From Achromobacter seleniivolatilans (lineage in GTDB: Bacteria > Pseudomonadota > Gammaproteobacteria > Burkholderiales > Burkholderiaceae_B), in the NCBI RefSeq assembly GCF_030864005.1, contig NZ_CP132977.1, positions 62,001 to 126,000 on the forward strand: 64,000 nt of DNA, in the 5' to 3' direction. The first letter of the stretch is position 1. The number at the start of each line of letters is the position of its first letter. Positions 8,549 to 17,396 of the stretch are shown piece after piece. Under the pieces are notes generated by a model. That model had not been told where the DNA came from and did not search any database. It saw only the letters and a list, made by a program, of their open reading frames with translations. Both the position numbers and the translations under genes were made by a program.

Positions 8549-8586
8549 AGTCGCTCACCCAAAAAAGTAGTCGTGCAAGGTCTGGA

Positions 8587-9666
8587 TCACCCGCGCTCGC
8601 GCGGGCGTTCAATTTGCTGGGGTGCGTCCGTCGGCTCGTCATCGAAGAATCCGTCGTCGACCAGCGGCGGTGCTGCGATGACCACCTGCTGCGGAACGGG
8701 CTGGGCAGCCTCGGGAAGATCGACTTCCGCAATATCCGGTGCGGAACCGGACACATCGTCGGTCGAAGGCAGCGCGCGGGCGGTCAGCTGCTCTACCTCC
8801 TCCTGACGCTGCGCATAAGGTTGGCCAACGTTCTCCAACTGGAAGGCGGTAGGGTGACCCAATGCCAACACCAGCTCCCGCATCGTCGGATCTTGGGCAA
8901 CCAGATTCGTGTAGGCCCGCGCGAGCTCGGCCGTCGGAGCATGAACACGCATGCGCAGCACGCCATCCACGCGGTCCTGGGCGACATCGGTCGGGTGCGT
9001 GGCCGTACGTGCTTCCAGAGTGCCAAAGACGGCGTCCGGAGGGCACGGCACGACGTCGCCGGCGCTCGTCAGGGTGACACCCGCATGCATCCGTCCGTAC
9101 GGTTGTTCCTGGATCGCCCAGTTGGGGACCGTCCCGATCGCGTTTTCACCGTTATCGTCGTCCGACGACATCGACGAACGCCACTTGACCTGCAGGCCAT
9201 GGGCATTCATGGGACTGACAAAAGCCTGTTCGGCGCCAGCCTGCTGCAAGATCGCGTCGATCGCTTGGAGCGCCGTGTCGCGGTCATGATCGAGCATCTG
9301 CCCGAGGGCGCTGTCAGCTTCGCTTGTGGCCCGCAGGCTGGCATACATGTCGGCCCAGCGTGCGCGCACCATGGCGGCCAGGTTCACCTTCACCACCGGC
9401 AGAAGGGCCTGCGGCACGCGCAACACCGCCACCCCACCCGCTTCGGAATTGCGCAGAGTGGCGGGGAGAAAGCGTTCGTCGGCTTTGCGCAGGGCGGGGT
9501 CGATCTCAAACGTACCGTCACGATAAGAGCCGTACGCGCCTTTCAGGATGTTGGTGAGTTGCACACCGCTGGGGCCGGGGACTGACCGAATGACGGCCAG
9601 GTCGACCATCTGGCTTGCCGCGACGGCGCCGGGGGCGGCGGTTTGGGTATCTGCGATTTCGGGCAC
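8587..9666 (-). CDS. Hypothetical protein, 359 aa (helicase operon, second gene)
   Basis: Unrecognised. It starts at GTG 9666 with a good AGGAG site 8 bases before. Residues about 20-280 appear folded (AYGSYRDGTFEIDPALRKAD, AVLRVPQALLPVVKVNLAAM, then a long helical part). The last 80 residues are acidic and disordered with VDDGFFDDEPTD near the end, a type of tail often used for protein contacts. No signal peptide. It lies 90 bp after the helicase and 38 bp before the third gene, so the three probably share the promoter near operator copy C. Confidence 0.75.
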   Translation of the reverse strand: MPEIADTQTAAPGAVAASQMVDLAVIRSVPGPSGVQLTNILKGAYGSYRDGTFEIDPALRKADERFLPATLRNSEAGGVAVLRVPQALLPVVKVNLAAMVRARWADMYASLRATSEADSALGQMLDHDRDTALQAIDAILQQAGAEQAFVSPMNAHGLQVKWRSSMSSDDDNGENAIGTVPNWAIQEQPYGRMHAGVTLTSAGDVVPCPPDAVFGTLEARTATHPTDVAQDRVDGVLRMRVHAPTAELARAYTNLVAQDPTMRELVLALGHPTAFQLENVGQPYAQRQEEVEQLTARALPSTDDVSGSAPDIAEVDLPEAAQPVPQQVVIAAPPLVDDGFFDDEPTDAPQQIERPRERG

Positions 9667-9756
9667 TGAAGGCTCCTAAAGGAAAGATGATCTGCCACTG
9701 CAGGTCTGGTTGAATTCGATGCACGGGGGGCGCGCGTTAGGCACCCTGAGAGCGCG

Positions 9757-11616
9757 CTACGGCCGGTCGGCCATGGTCATGAAATGGGAATGGAGGTGCT
9801 GCGCTGCGGCTTCCTGTTGTCTAAACCGCTCCTCCTGCATCCATGACTGCAAGCCGGGGTTCGGCTGTACGCAGTACTTCGCGCGAGAAAGCGCGACATA
9901 CAAGAGGTTGATTTCCTGTTCGTCTTCCGGGGTCACCTCGCCCGACTGGTATGCCGTCAGAGCCCGCTCGAACGACTTGTCGAAGTCGTCGCACAGCTGC
10001 ACCTGGGGGAATTCGAGGCCTTTTGCACTATGGCCCGTCCCCAAACCAATACCGGCCCGATCTATCGTCTCGGACACTTGCGCGTTGATGCGCTCCACGA
10101 GATCAGGGATGCGATGCTGGTACTGCTCCACCAGCGCGTGGAGAATTCTCGCGTCTGGATCGTTCGTGCTTTCCGCATACTTCCGCAGCTCATCCCAGCT
10201 GTAGATTCCGCGGAAGAACTCATCCTTCGCATCATTGGTGCGGCCTTCCCACAACGCGTAGGCGTCGAGCAGCATATGCACGCGGTACTTCGCAATTCCG
10301 CCCACCCAGTAGATGGGAGTTTCCTTCGATTCCACGTGAGCTACAGCCATCTCAAAGAGCTTGGCGTTGGTGCGCGCCAGGTAAGTGGTCGTCGCCGAAT
10401 CATCCCAAGAACGGTCCTGGCCACACCCCACGACTCGTGCAGGTTCATCCGGCTTGAATGCCGCCAACAACAGGTTGACCTTCTCTGCCGTCGCCGGCCC
10501 GAAGCGCCACGTGTTCGTCAGCTTGTGGACCGAAGCGCCCGCGGGCAAATCCTGAAAGATGTTGTATGCGCCGCGGAATTTGTAGATCGACTGGTGGGGA
10601 TCTCCGATGATCAGGAGTTTTGCCCCGTATTCCAACTGCTGACGAACGAGTGCTGCCATCAGGGGATTTCCGTCCTGGGCTTCCTCAAAGATAAGGCGGT
10701 CGAAGCCGAGATTCGGCCTCGCGAGGATGAAGCGCTTCAGGTATCCGTCGTGAGGAATGCGGCAGCGCCCAGCCGAGTTGCACATGTCTTGCCATAGGGC
10801 ATTCGCCTTCTCGGCGCAAATCTGCAGCTTGGCCTCGCTCACCCGTGGGTCGGCAGCTCGCGCGCTGACGCTATGGACCTGCGCGTCAATCTCGGGGGCG
10901 GTGTCTGCGAAGAAGTCCTTGAACATTCGTTGGACGATGGACACATCATTCCAACTCAGCTTGTTGCCAGTTAGGCCCAGAACATCCTCGGTGATAGTGC
11001 GAGCATTCCAGAACTTCGGCACGCGAGCCCTTGTGCGGGCATCGAGACGCGCGTAGGCGAGGGCATGGCCCGTCCGACACTCCACATGGTGCCGTGGAAA
11101 GCGCCCGGCGGCTTCGTCGGCGTTCGCTTTCGCAAAGCACACATACAACGCCTTCTCATGCGGCCTGGCCAGCGTAAAAGCGATCGAAGCCGTCGTCTTC
11201 CCACTGCCCGCCAGGGCAACCGCCACAACGACGGTCGACTCATCGTCGATCACGCCCTGCTGCTCCTCAGTCGGCGTGACCTGTAGGCGGACGCCGTGAC
11301 CGGATCTTGCCGCTTGGCGGGGCGCAACAACTCCACCGTGGGCATCGCGCCGATATGCCGAAGGTCCGGCATGTCCCGAAGGCGTTCGCGGAGGAGACAG
11401 CCGCTCGGAGGCCTCACGGGCGACGTTCGCCCGAGACTCGACCAACCTTTGCGGCTGTTGCTGAACATGCCGCGGCACTGGCTGTCCCCCGACCATGCCC
11501 ACGCCTGGCACCACAAATCTAAAGCGAGGCGGCGCCACCGACGTATCCGCCTCTGTAGCTACCATCTCCGACGCGTCGAACTCGGGGGGCGCATCATCAT
11601 GCCGAAGAATGGCCAT
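9757..11616 (-). CDS. UvrD/FBH1-like SF1 DNA helicase, 619 aa
   Basis: Superfamily 1A helicase. Walker A ALAGSGKTT (Lys140), Walker B IFEEAQD (the usual first Asp of DEAQD is Glu), GDPHQSIYKFRGA (motif III region), NTWRFG (motif IV), TGHSAKGLEF (motif V) and LLYVALSRAK (motif VI) appear in the expected order. The compact two-domain layout with the short YALSRAK end resembles FBH1-type helicases, which remove recombinase filaments or unwind 3'-5'. The first 110 residues are disordered and contain FVVPGVGMVGG. I chose ATG 11616 (GGAG 8 bases before) over the in-frame ATG at 11634. It is first in a three-gene operon, 24 bp below operator copy C. Confidence 0.9.
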   Translation of the reverse strand: MAILRHDDAPPEFDASEMVATEADTSVAPPRFRFVVPGVGMVGGQPVPRHVQQQPQRLVESRANVAREASERLSPPRTPSGHAGPSAYRRDAHGGVVAPRQAARSGHGVRLQVTPTEEQQGVIDDESTVVVAVALAGSGKTTASIAFTLARPHEKALYVCFAKANADEAAGRFPRHHVECRTGHALAYARLDARTRARVPKFWNARTITEDVLGLTGNKLSWNDVSIVQRMFKDFFADTAPEIDAQVHSVSARAADPRVSEAKLQICAEKANALWQDMCNSAGRCRIPHDGYLKRFILARPNLGFDRLIFEEAQDGNPLMAALVRQQLEYGAKLLIIGDPHQSIYKFRGAYNIFQDLPAGASVHKLTNTWRFGPATAEKVNLLLAAFKPDEPARVVGCGQDRSWDDSATTTYLARTNAKLFEMAVAHVESKETPIYWVGGIAKYRVHMLLDAYALWEGRTNDAKDEFFRGIYSWDELRKYAESTNDPDARILHALVEQYQHRIPDLVERINAQVSETIDRAGIGLGTGHSAKGLEFPQVQLCDDFDKSFERALTAYQSGEVTPEDEQEINLLYVALSRAKYCVQPNPGLQSWMQEERFRQQEAAAQHLHSHFMTMADRP

Positions 11617-11640
11617 GGGCCGCACTCCATTCATTTATTT

Positions 11641-11666
11641 GTATGAATGGGAAGTTTAATTCATAC
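11641..11666. promoter_or_regulatory. 26-bp palindromic operator, copy C (upstream of helicase operon)
   Basis: GTATGAAT-N10-ATTCATAC with perfect 8-bp arms; this copy defines the consensus. It lies 24 bp upstream of the helicase start codon, so bound protein would block or recruit polymerase there. Confidence 0.85.
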
Positions 11667-11957
11667 CAAATAGGTGGCTATAGGACGCCAGCCCTGTAAT
11701 CCAGATCGGGGCGAAGTTTTGACCGCTGGCCCAGCGCACGCTGTGAGCCTTGTCGCACACCTTAGGACTCAGGTTCGTCAGAGTCTCTCGGGCCGACCGT
11801 GCCCATCGTGCTGGGCCGTCACTGTCAAAACTTGGGGGCGCTCCCCGGGCCCGGTAGGCTGAATTCTGCGCACGGGCCTCTCGCCCCCGCCGGCCATCCA
11901 ATCTGTTGCGATGGATCAGGTGTGCCGCTCCCCAGACACCCAACCGCAGGACCAGTC

Positions 11958-12221
11958 ATGCAATCCGTGATCAATCAAATGCAGATCATTCTGAAGCTGC
12001 AAGAAGACCCCGAGGCCTCCACTAATGGCCAGGTGTTGGAAGCCTTGCTGGATTTTTCCGGCACGTTCCCGAACGTCATCATCAAGCTGCAGGCGCTCCA
12101 ATCTGACCTATCCGCCGCCTTAGACAATGCGCTGCTCCACCACGGGCATGCCATGCCGGCAGCAGATGCAGTGCGCCGCCGGCAGCTTGTGGATCGTGCC
12201 GAGGGATACGTCGCTCAATGA
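11958..12221 (+). CDS. Small hypothetical protein, 87 aa
   Basis: ATG 11958 with GCAGGA upstream. The protein is almost entirely helical (INQMQIILKLQ, VLEALLDF, NVIIKLQALQSDLSAALDNALL) with heptad-like leucines, suggesting a small oligomer. No family recognised. The 290 bp before it hold operator copy C at the far end and no other gene. Confidence 0.55.
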   Translation: MQSVINQMQIILKLQEDPEASTNGQVLEALLDFSGTFPNVIIKLQALQSDLSAALDNALLHHGHAMPAADAVRRRQLVDRAEGYVAQ

Positions 12222-12688
12222 CGCTGAACTCATGGCGCAACTCGCCAGGGGGCGGAATACCAGAGTTGGACCGGGAGGCAGTTCCCCATGCTTTGCTCGC
12301 GCGCCCCCCACGAAAGACCGGAACTGACTGCTGCCCACGTCAGCGAGAGGAGAACGCCGGGCCGACAATAGCAAAGCTTTCGCGCGCAGAAGCGGCCCCG
12401 TAGACTGAATCCAGCACCCATGGCGGAACTGGTCTCTGCCAAGTTGTCTCGAAAGCCATGGCCAGCGTCTGAGGCAAACGCGCCGGCGGCCGAGGCCGTG
12501 CGTCACGGCAGAGCTCTGGAGTCGGGGGGCGGCGTGCCGAGCCGAAGGACATTCAGACGACGGATATCGAGGGCTTGCCGCGCCAATTCTCACCGGACGC
12601 CCCCAGCGGGGCTACATCGCCGAAGAGCTTGAGAGAAACCGCTCCCACACTCCGTAGGGTCAGCTGGCAATTTCTAGATCGGTCGTTC
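12222..12688. other. Non-coding or decayed stretch
   Basis: No convincing gene on either strand. The short open frames have no ribosome binding site and arginine-rich shadow-like composition. No repeat, terminator or operator copy was seen. Confidence 0.5.
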
Positions 12689-13270
12689 TCAGCCGCTCAT
12701 CCCAGGCCCGCTGCGCCCAATCCAGAGCTGGTGCAGATGGGCGGCGTGGAGTATCGCCGCCGCTCGATACTCCGGCTTGAGTTCCAATTCATCGTTCCGC
12801 AAGTCCCCATCGGCGAGATGAAACACGACGCCAATCGCTGCGGCAGCGGCCACGAACGTGAGCAGGTCTTGCGCGAGCTCGTGGGCGTTGCTGGCGCCCT
12901 CGCCGTGGCGCGCGAACAGTATCTGCCCAGTTTGGGCATCCAGAATGAATGGGGCGGCGTTCAGATCTGCGATCATCAACCATTCGTCCCGCCAGGCGGC
13001 CACGCGCTGCCCATTCGACGCATCCCATCGGTAGCCTGCCTGCAGCTTCCATAAGCGTAGCAGCGGCGCGAAACTTATTGCGGCTTCTGACAACGTTATG
13101 CCCACCGGCCCGATGTTCTCGTGATAGGTCTCACCCCAGGGGCCGATCTGCTCTTAGAACTCAGCCAGTGATTCAGGTAGGGGAATTTCGCCCGTCCACG
13201 CGGTGCGGGGTTGGGGGCGCAGTTCGCCGAACAGGGAAAACTGTTCTCGGATCTTGAGAATGGAAATCAT
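12689..13270 (-). pseudogene. SMI1/KNR4 (SUKH)-like gene interrupted by an in-frame stop
   Basis: Reading from ATG 13270 gives 38 residues ending GEIPLPESLAEF, then a TAA at 13154-13156. The same frame continues without shift as EQIGPWGETYHENIGPVGIT to a stop at 12689, about 193 codons in total. The second part has the features of SMI1/KNR4-like proteins: DEWLMIADLNAAPFILDA, then GQILFARHGEG and a helical end. The stop falls where a Tyr would suit (FY is common there), so one substitution would explain it. SUKH proteins are often immunity proteins to secreted toxins; no toxin partner is seen. A sequencing error is possible, or a restart at GTG 13105. Confidence 0.6.
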
Positions 13271-13309
13271 GGCGGCGCGTTGGCAAGCCTGGAATGCGAA
13301 TGCCGGGAA

Positions 13310-13885
13310 TTATCGCCGCTCCGTGAGGCTGCGAGAAATCGAAGGGGCTGCCATGAGCAAGCCGTAGGGGTTGATTGCCCCGCCGTCATAGACTCCATAG
13401 TGCAAATGCGGCGGTGTGCCCTTGGCGTTGCCAGTATTGCCGACATACCCCAGCACATCGCCCGCGGCGACCAGTTGTCCGCGTTGGATATCCGCATAGC
13501 CGTCCAGGTCTGCGTAGTAATGCCGCTGGCGGCCGGGCCCCAGCACCCACACCACTTGCCCGCCCAGAACGTTGGTGCCGACCTGCATGACGACGCCTTC
13601 CGTTGTGGAGAGCACGGGCGTCCCGCGGGCCGCGAAGATGTCGATGCCTTCATGCCTCCGCCCCCCCGCGCGCGCCGCCCCCCAGGTATCGGCCAGCCGG
13701 GCAGGCATCACGCCTTGCACCGGAACCGGCAATGCGGAAGGCGCTTCCTGCCATGCCAGCCTCGCCATGTGCCACGGCGCACGTGCCGCACCAGGTAGCC
13801 GCGGCCATACCCAAACTGCCAACGCAGCCACTAGGGTCAGGACGACCACACGCCGGAGAAAACGCCGTACAGGGAGTGCGGTCAT
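13310..13885 (-). CDS. M23-family (LytM-type) metallopeptidase, 191 aa
   Basis: Residues 13-27 form a membrane anchor or uncleaved signal after a basic N-terminus. The catalytic domain follows: RRHEGIDIF (zinc ligands His78 and Asp82) and GTPPHLHYG (His160 and His162). These are the complete set for an active lysostaphin-like endopeptidase that cuts peptidoglycan cross-links in the periplasm. I prefer ATG 13885 to GTG 13906. It lies 40 bp downstream of the broken SUKH-like gene in the same direction. It could open the wall for the conjugation channel, or be cargo; the window does not decide. Confidence 0.85.
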   Translation of the reverse strand: MTALPVRRFLRRVVVLTLVAALAVWVWPRLPGAARAPWHMARLAWQEAPSALPVPVQGVMPARLADTWGAARAGGRRHEGIDIFAARGTPVLSTTEGVVMQVGTNVLGGQVVWVLGPGRQRHYYADLDGYADIQRGQLVAAGDVLGYVGNTGNAKGTPPHLHYGVYDGGAINPYGLLMAAPSISRSLTERR

Positions 13886-14059
13886 GAATGGTTCGACGCC
13901 TGGCACCCGTGGGGGTTCCCCGCCCCCCTCACCCCACCGTTACCCAGGCACCGGCAGGCAGCCGCCATGGTGGGTGCGCGGGAATGCGGGCGATCTTTGC
14001 GTTCGCCCCGCCGCAGCGGTTATCGAATGGGGGCTGCAAACGTTCGACGACTTCGCACT

Positions 14060-15193
14060 CTAGAAGAATCCGTTGTCGGCGGTAACGCCCTGGACGGTGG
14101 CGGGCGCGGTAGGGGTCTCCTGGGCGCGCTCGCGCTCCACAGACTGCTCCTTGGGGCGGACCACGCCGGAGCGCGCCTTTCCTATCGGCCCGTAATAGGC
14201 AGACGCCTTCCTTGGCGAGTTGCCCATCTCCACCGCCGCCGCGGCAAGACCGTTTCGCTTCTTTCGATCGGCCCCAAACTGCCCACGTGCCATGTAGAAG
14301 GTCAGGCTGATGCCCAGTTCTTGACACACGTCGTACCGCTTGCGGTCCATCGCCTCATAGAACGCAGCATATCCTCCGGGTTGCGCGCAGCCGCGCGCAA
14401 CGTACCCAAGGAATAGATCAACCCAGAGGCGATCCTCGGGGTCGATGCGCACGATTCTCTCTCTGGGCATGTCCGGGGGCGGCGCAGCCCCGACCATCGA
14501 CGGAAGCGTCTGCGCCGCTTGACGACGCTTTGCGCTTCTCACCTTAAGGTCGAGCGAGCCGGGGGCGGTCCAATTTGCCCGCGGCCACTCACTGGGTCGC
14601 AGTCCCGCAGCTTGGAATGCTCGCATGGCAACAGTGACGACTGATGCAGGATCGAGTCGGTCGCCCTTCCGCTGCCGCGCCTGAAGAGCTAGGCGCTGTG
14701 TCAGCAGGCGCAGATGCGCTGGAAGGACATGGCGCCGCCTGGTGGACGCCGCCGCGTAGAGCCGCTGTGTAGTGCCTGGTCGCACCCCTTTGAATCCGTC
14801 CCGAGGCGAAAGCGCAGCAAGGTGCGCATCCGCCTCTAAGGCCTCAGGCGATCCATCTTGAGCGAAATAGTCCCTCAAGGCTGCGCGCCTGATCATCCAC
14901 GTCCCTGGACGGATCCCGGGGGCGTGGTGAACGAGCCAGTCCACAAGCGCTTGGAAGTATCCAGGCCGGGACGGAGTCGCGCCTGTGTGAGCTACCCCCC
15001 GCTGTATACGCGCCAACGCGCGAGCGTAGGCCTCGGTCGTGGACGCCATAAGGGCGCGCGCTATCGGGGGCGCAGACGCTTCTTGAACGGGACTCGAATG
15101 GGCGCTGCCGCCTTCTATGAGCTCGGAGCGGGTCGCGACCACTTGAGGGGAGGCTCCACCAGGGACCATCCCGCCTTCGGAACGATCATCCAT
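14060..15193 (-). CDS. Tyrosine-recombinase-like protein, 377 aa, catalytic residues partly lost
   Basis: Residues about 50-130 resemble the helical core-binding domain of integrases. The region around 205 has AAGLRPSEWPRANW, matching the first catalytic Arg box. Near the end, YMARGQFGADRKKRN and then EMGNSPRKASAYYG align with the HxxR and MGH...Y boxes. In this alignment the Arg and the Tyr are kept, but the first His is Tyr and the second His is Asn. It may be an inactive or altered recombinase, or a DNA-binding derivative. No insertion ends or attachment repeats were seen next to it. Confidence 0.55.
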   Translation of the reverse strand: MDDRSEGGMVPGGASPQVVATRSELIEGGSAHSSPVQEASAPPIARALMASTTEAYARALARIQRGVAHTGATPSRPGYFQALVDWLVHHAPGIRPGTWMIRRAALRDYFAQDGSPEALEADAHLAALSPRDGFKGVRPGTTQRLYAAASTRRRHVLPAHLRLLTQRLALQARQRKGDRLDPASVVTVAMRAFQAAGLRPSEWPRANWTAPGSLDLKVRSAKRRQAAQTLPSMVGAAPPPDMPRERIVRIDPEDRLWVDLFLGYVARGCAQPGGYAAFYEAMDRKRYDVCQELGISLTFYMARGQFGADRKKRNGLAAAAVEMGNSPRKASAYYGPIGKARSGVVRPKEQSVERERAQETPTAPATVQGVTADNGFF

Positions 15194-16110
15194 CAGAGAG
15201 CCTCCAGGTCAACGTGGATCACACGGAGACGAGGCCAAAGCCACGCCTGGACGAATCCGGTGGTGGTGCCGCAATCGTGCCTGTACGGGCTCTGCCTGGT
15301 CGGAGACGCACTGTGATTGGACCGCATCTGATCGCATGCGCCCACGTGGGCAACCACGCCATCCTCAGAGGGGCCGCACCGACGTCCGCCCGGGTCGCGC
15401 GGGCGCGCACATAGGACGGACCCGCCGGGTTCGCATCCGTGCGAGAAAGGCCCCCCCAGAGACGTATCCGTCTCGAGACAGGCTTCGTCACCGGGGCGGT
15501 TCCTACCCATGACGAAATCGAGCGGCGCGGTCCCGTTCGTGGCGCTGGCGTCTCTATGGACCCGCCCAAGGCACGTAGTCGGCTGGGCACGGGATGCCAG
15601 GGCACGCGAGCGACCAAGGGCGCCTGCGCTCATTGGCGAGGTCTGAGGGGGCGAGCGCAGGTCCGAACGGTTCCGGCGGCTGGCGGGCCCACTGACGGCT
15701 GGCGTGCGGACGTAGGGACCGGATATGGCGTCGTGCGAGTCTGGAATGGGCGGCCGCGCGCCGGAACGTGCCAATACGGGTGTGCTTTCGCCGGATAGCG
15801 GATTCTTCCCCATTAGTGGGATGTGCTTTTTTCGGAGTAATGCGACGTGGGGCAAGAAATCACCTCGGAAACGGCCTCTCGAACCTCTGCGTCTTAGCAG
15901 CAGGATCGCAATTTCTGGCCATTATCTGCGTTTTGCGAACGCGACCTGGCGCAAACGGCACACGATTTTCGAATGTAATTTTCTCGCCAGAAATTTGGTG
16001 ACTTTCGAGTCAAACCTCAGAAATTCACCCAGTAGCGTCTAAAGCCATGATCTATTGGACATATTCCATTCACAGAAATTGGAAGATGCTGCATAGGTGG
16101 CAACGCAAGC

Positions 16111-16138
16111 CGAATTTCCAATTTTCGCGGGAAATTCG
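16111..16138. repeat. Inverted repeat CGAATTTCC-N10-GGAAATTCG
   Basis: Perfect 9-bp arms with a 10-bp spacer, in an AT-richer patch that also carries three direct CAGAAATT copies. It could be a protein-binding site of an origin of replication or transfer; no nick-site consensus was identified. Confidence 0.5.
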
Positions 16139-16210
16139 CCTGATGTATGTGAATGACAGTGATGGGTAGTGACGCCGACAGACGACGCTCAAGGCAAAAG
16201 GATATGTCAG

Positions 16211-16223
16211 TGAATGTCATTGA
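16211..16223. promoter_or_regulatory. AATGnCATT palindrome (TGAATGTCATTGA)
   Basis: Matches the element found beside the replication origin (61148-61160), the centromere (58082-58135) and the parM promoter (4035-4055). Here it lies 65 bp from the two extra iterons. Confidence 0.55.
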
Positions 16224-16287
16224 CCGACAATTGCGAATCGGTGCCCCAGAGAACGCGCGCATCCGCAGACGAGAAGGCTCCATTCCC

Positions 16288-16344
16288 TTCCCGTAAAGAC
16301 TCACCTTAAGTGATGACCCGTGCCTTCCTGTATTTGCTCACCTA
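16288..16344 (-). repeat. Two extra RepA iterons, minus orientation
   Basis: On the minus strand 16307-16288 reads AAGGTGAGTCTTTACGGGAA and 16344-16325 reads TAGGTGAGCAAATACAGGAA. Both fit the iterons of the repA origin (for example AAGGTGAGTCGTTACGGGAA at 61538). They are about 45 kb from repA within this window and may be a secondary binding or incompatibility site. Confidence 0.8.
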
Positions 16345-16967
16345 TGTAAGCGCTCATGCTCACCTCAGAATCGGGCATCTCTGTGCGGGAGGCGAACGCT
16401 ACCAAACCTTCGCTGATCTCAAGTCCGGCTGGGGCCCCCAAACATGAGTTGTGAGATGAATGAATCGGAACTGCGGGCCAGGGGTGTTCATCACCCGCCT
16501 CATCCAACCCGCCGATGTTGTCGTGACATTCACGCCGGAACTGATGAGTCGAACGATCCGAACGGTCATCGGTGCGGACATCTCACGCCATGATTTGCGT
16601 TGCCGTTTCGAGCGTGATCAATTTGACCAGTGATGGAGTTCACGCACGCAACCAGGGGCAGCACATTCTTGAGCCAGGATTGCGGGCTACGTGCTTCGAC
16701 CAGTGCTTCCGCCGACGAGAGAGCAATTGCACTCCGTCGTTTCCTTCGCTAGAGCTGCCGTCGACACTCGATAGTCAAGGACCGGCGCCGGTGTGAGTCG
16801 GGTTCGGATGCCGATTGAAGCTTCCTGCCCACCGTCGACTTGGTCGGCGACGGTCTTGTCATTTCCAACCCGGCTAGCACATGGGCTTGAGCACCGATGC
16901 AGTGTGGGGTGCGGGGGGTTAAACGAGGCGCAAAGGCCACAGAGTGCCGAAGGTCCCCCCAAGGGGA

Positions 16968-17258
16968 CTAGATTTCAGAAGATTCTCGAAGTTCGCGGAG
17001 CTCTTCCATGACTTCATTCAACACTGACTGCGCACCGTCAGGAGCACCCTCGCTATAGGCTAGGACCAACAACGTGACGGGGTGCACCCTTAGAACCTCA
17101 CAGATGTCCGTTAACTTGCTAAGTGTTGGGCTTTTCAAATCCCGCTCGAGCACGCTCAGATACGTTCGGCTCGATACATCCGAGAAGGCTTCCTGGCTTA
17201 AGCGACGGGCCTTTCTCACCGTTCTCAATGCCGCTGCAAGAGAGTGCTTCGCTGCCAC
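16968..17258 (-). CDS. XRE-family HTH transcriptional regulator, 96 aa
   Basis: A Cro/C1-type helix-turn-helix fills most of the protein: SLAAALRTVRKARRLSQEAF, then a recognition helix SSRTYLSVLERDLKSPTLSKL and ICEVLRVHPVTLLVLA. A short helical tail follows (MEELRELRESSEI). I prefer GTG 17258 because AGAGGA lies 8 bases before it; ATG 17294 would add 12 residues without a good site. The 138-bp AT-rich gap to the divergent gene at 17397 is a likely operator/promoter region. It could regulate itself and its neighbour. Confidence 0.8.
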   Translation of the reverse strand: MAAKHSLAAALRTVRKARRLSQEAFSDVSSRTYLSVLERDLKSPTLSKLTDICEVLRVHPVTLLVLAYSEGAPDGAQSVLNEVMEELRELRESSEI

Positions 17259-17396
17259 TGCTGGGTTCCTCTGTAAACCCGCATAGCAACGCATTGCGCT
17301 CTATTGAGCTACAAACTATAGTGTTCATTTCAAATGTTTACGGTTTGCGTCCTTTTATTGTAACTTGCATGGCGTCACCTACGGCACAACCTTGTT

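Larger units (their letters stand above)
15194..16967. other. Gene-poor stretch between recombinase-like gene and XRE regulator
   Basis: About 1.8 kb without a convincing gene. The first 600 bp are GC-rich with only arginine/proline-rich open frames. 15830-16330 is AT-richer and holds short repeats: CAGAAATT at 15989, 16018 and 16073, its reverse at 15910, and the hairpin at 16111-16138. Then follow an AATGnCATT site and two iterons (16288-16344). 16345-16967 has a third, incomplete iteron (GAGGTGAGC on the minus strand, about 16356-16367) and nothing else recognisable. Confidence 0.55.

Noticed and set aside
8614..9585. A 323-codon + strand frame
   Set aside because: Antisense to the 359-aa gene, which has an AGGAG site and operon context; the + frame is a shadow.
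15193..15855. A 220-codon minus-strand frame ending at the recombinase-like start
   Set aside because: The composition (Arg, Pro, Ser, Gly) is that of a chance frame in GC-rich DNA. It has no recognisable fold and no ribosome binding site, and other frames in the same stretch are equally open.
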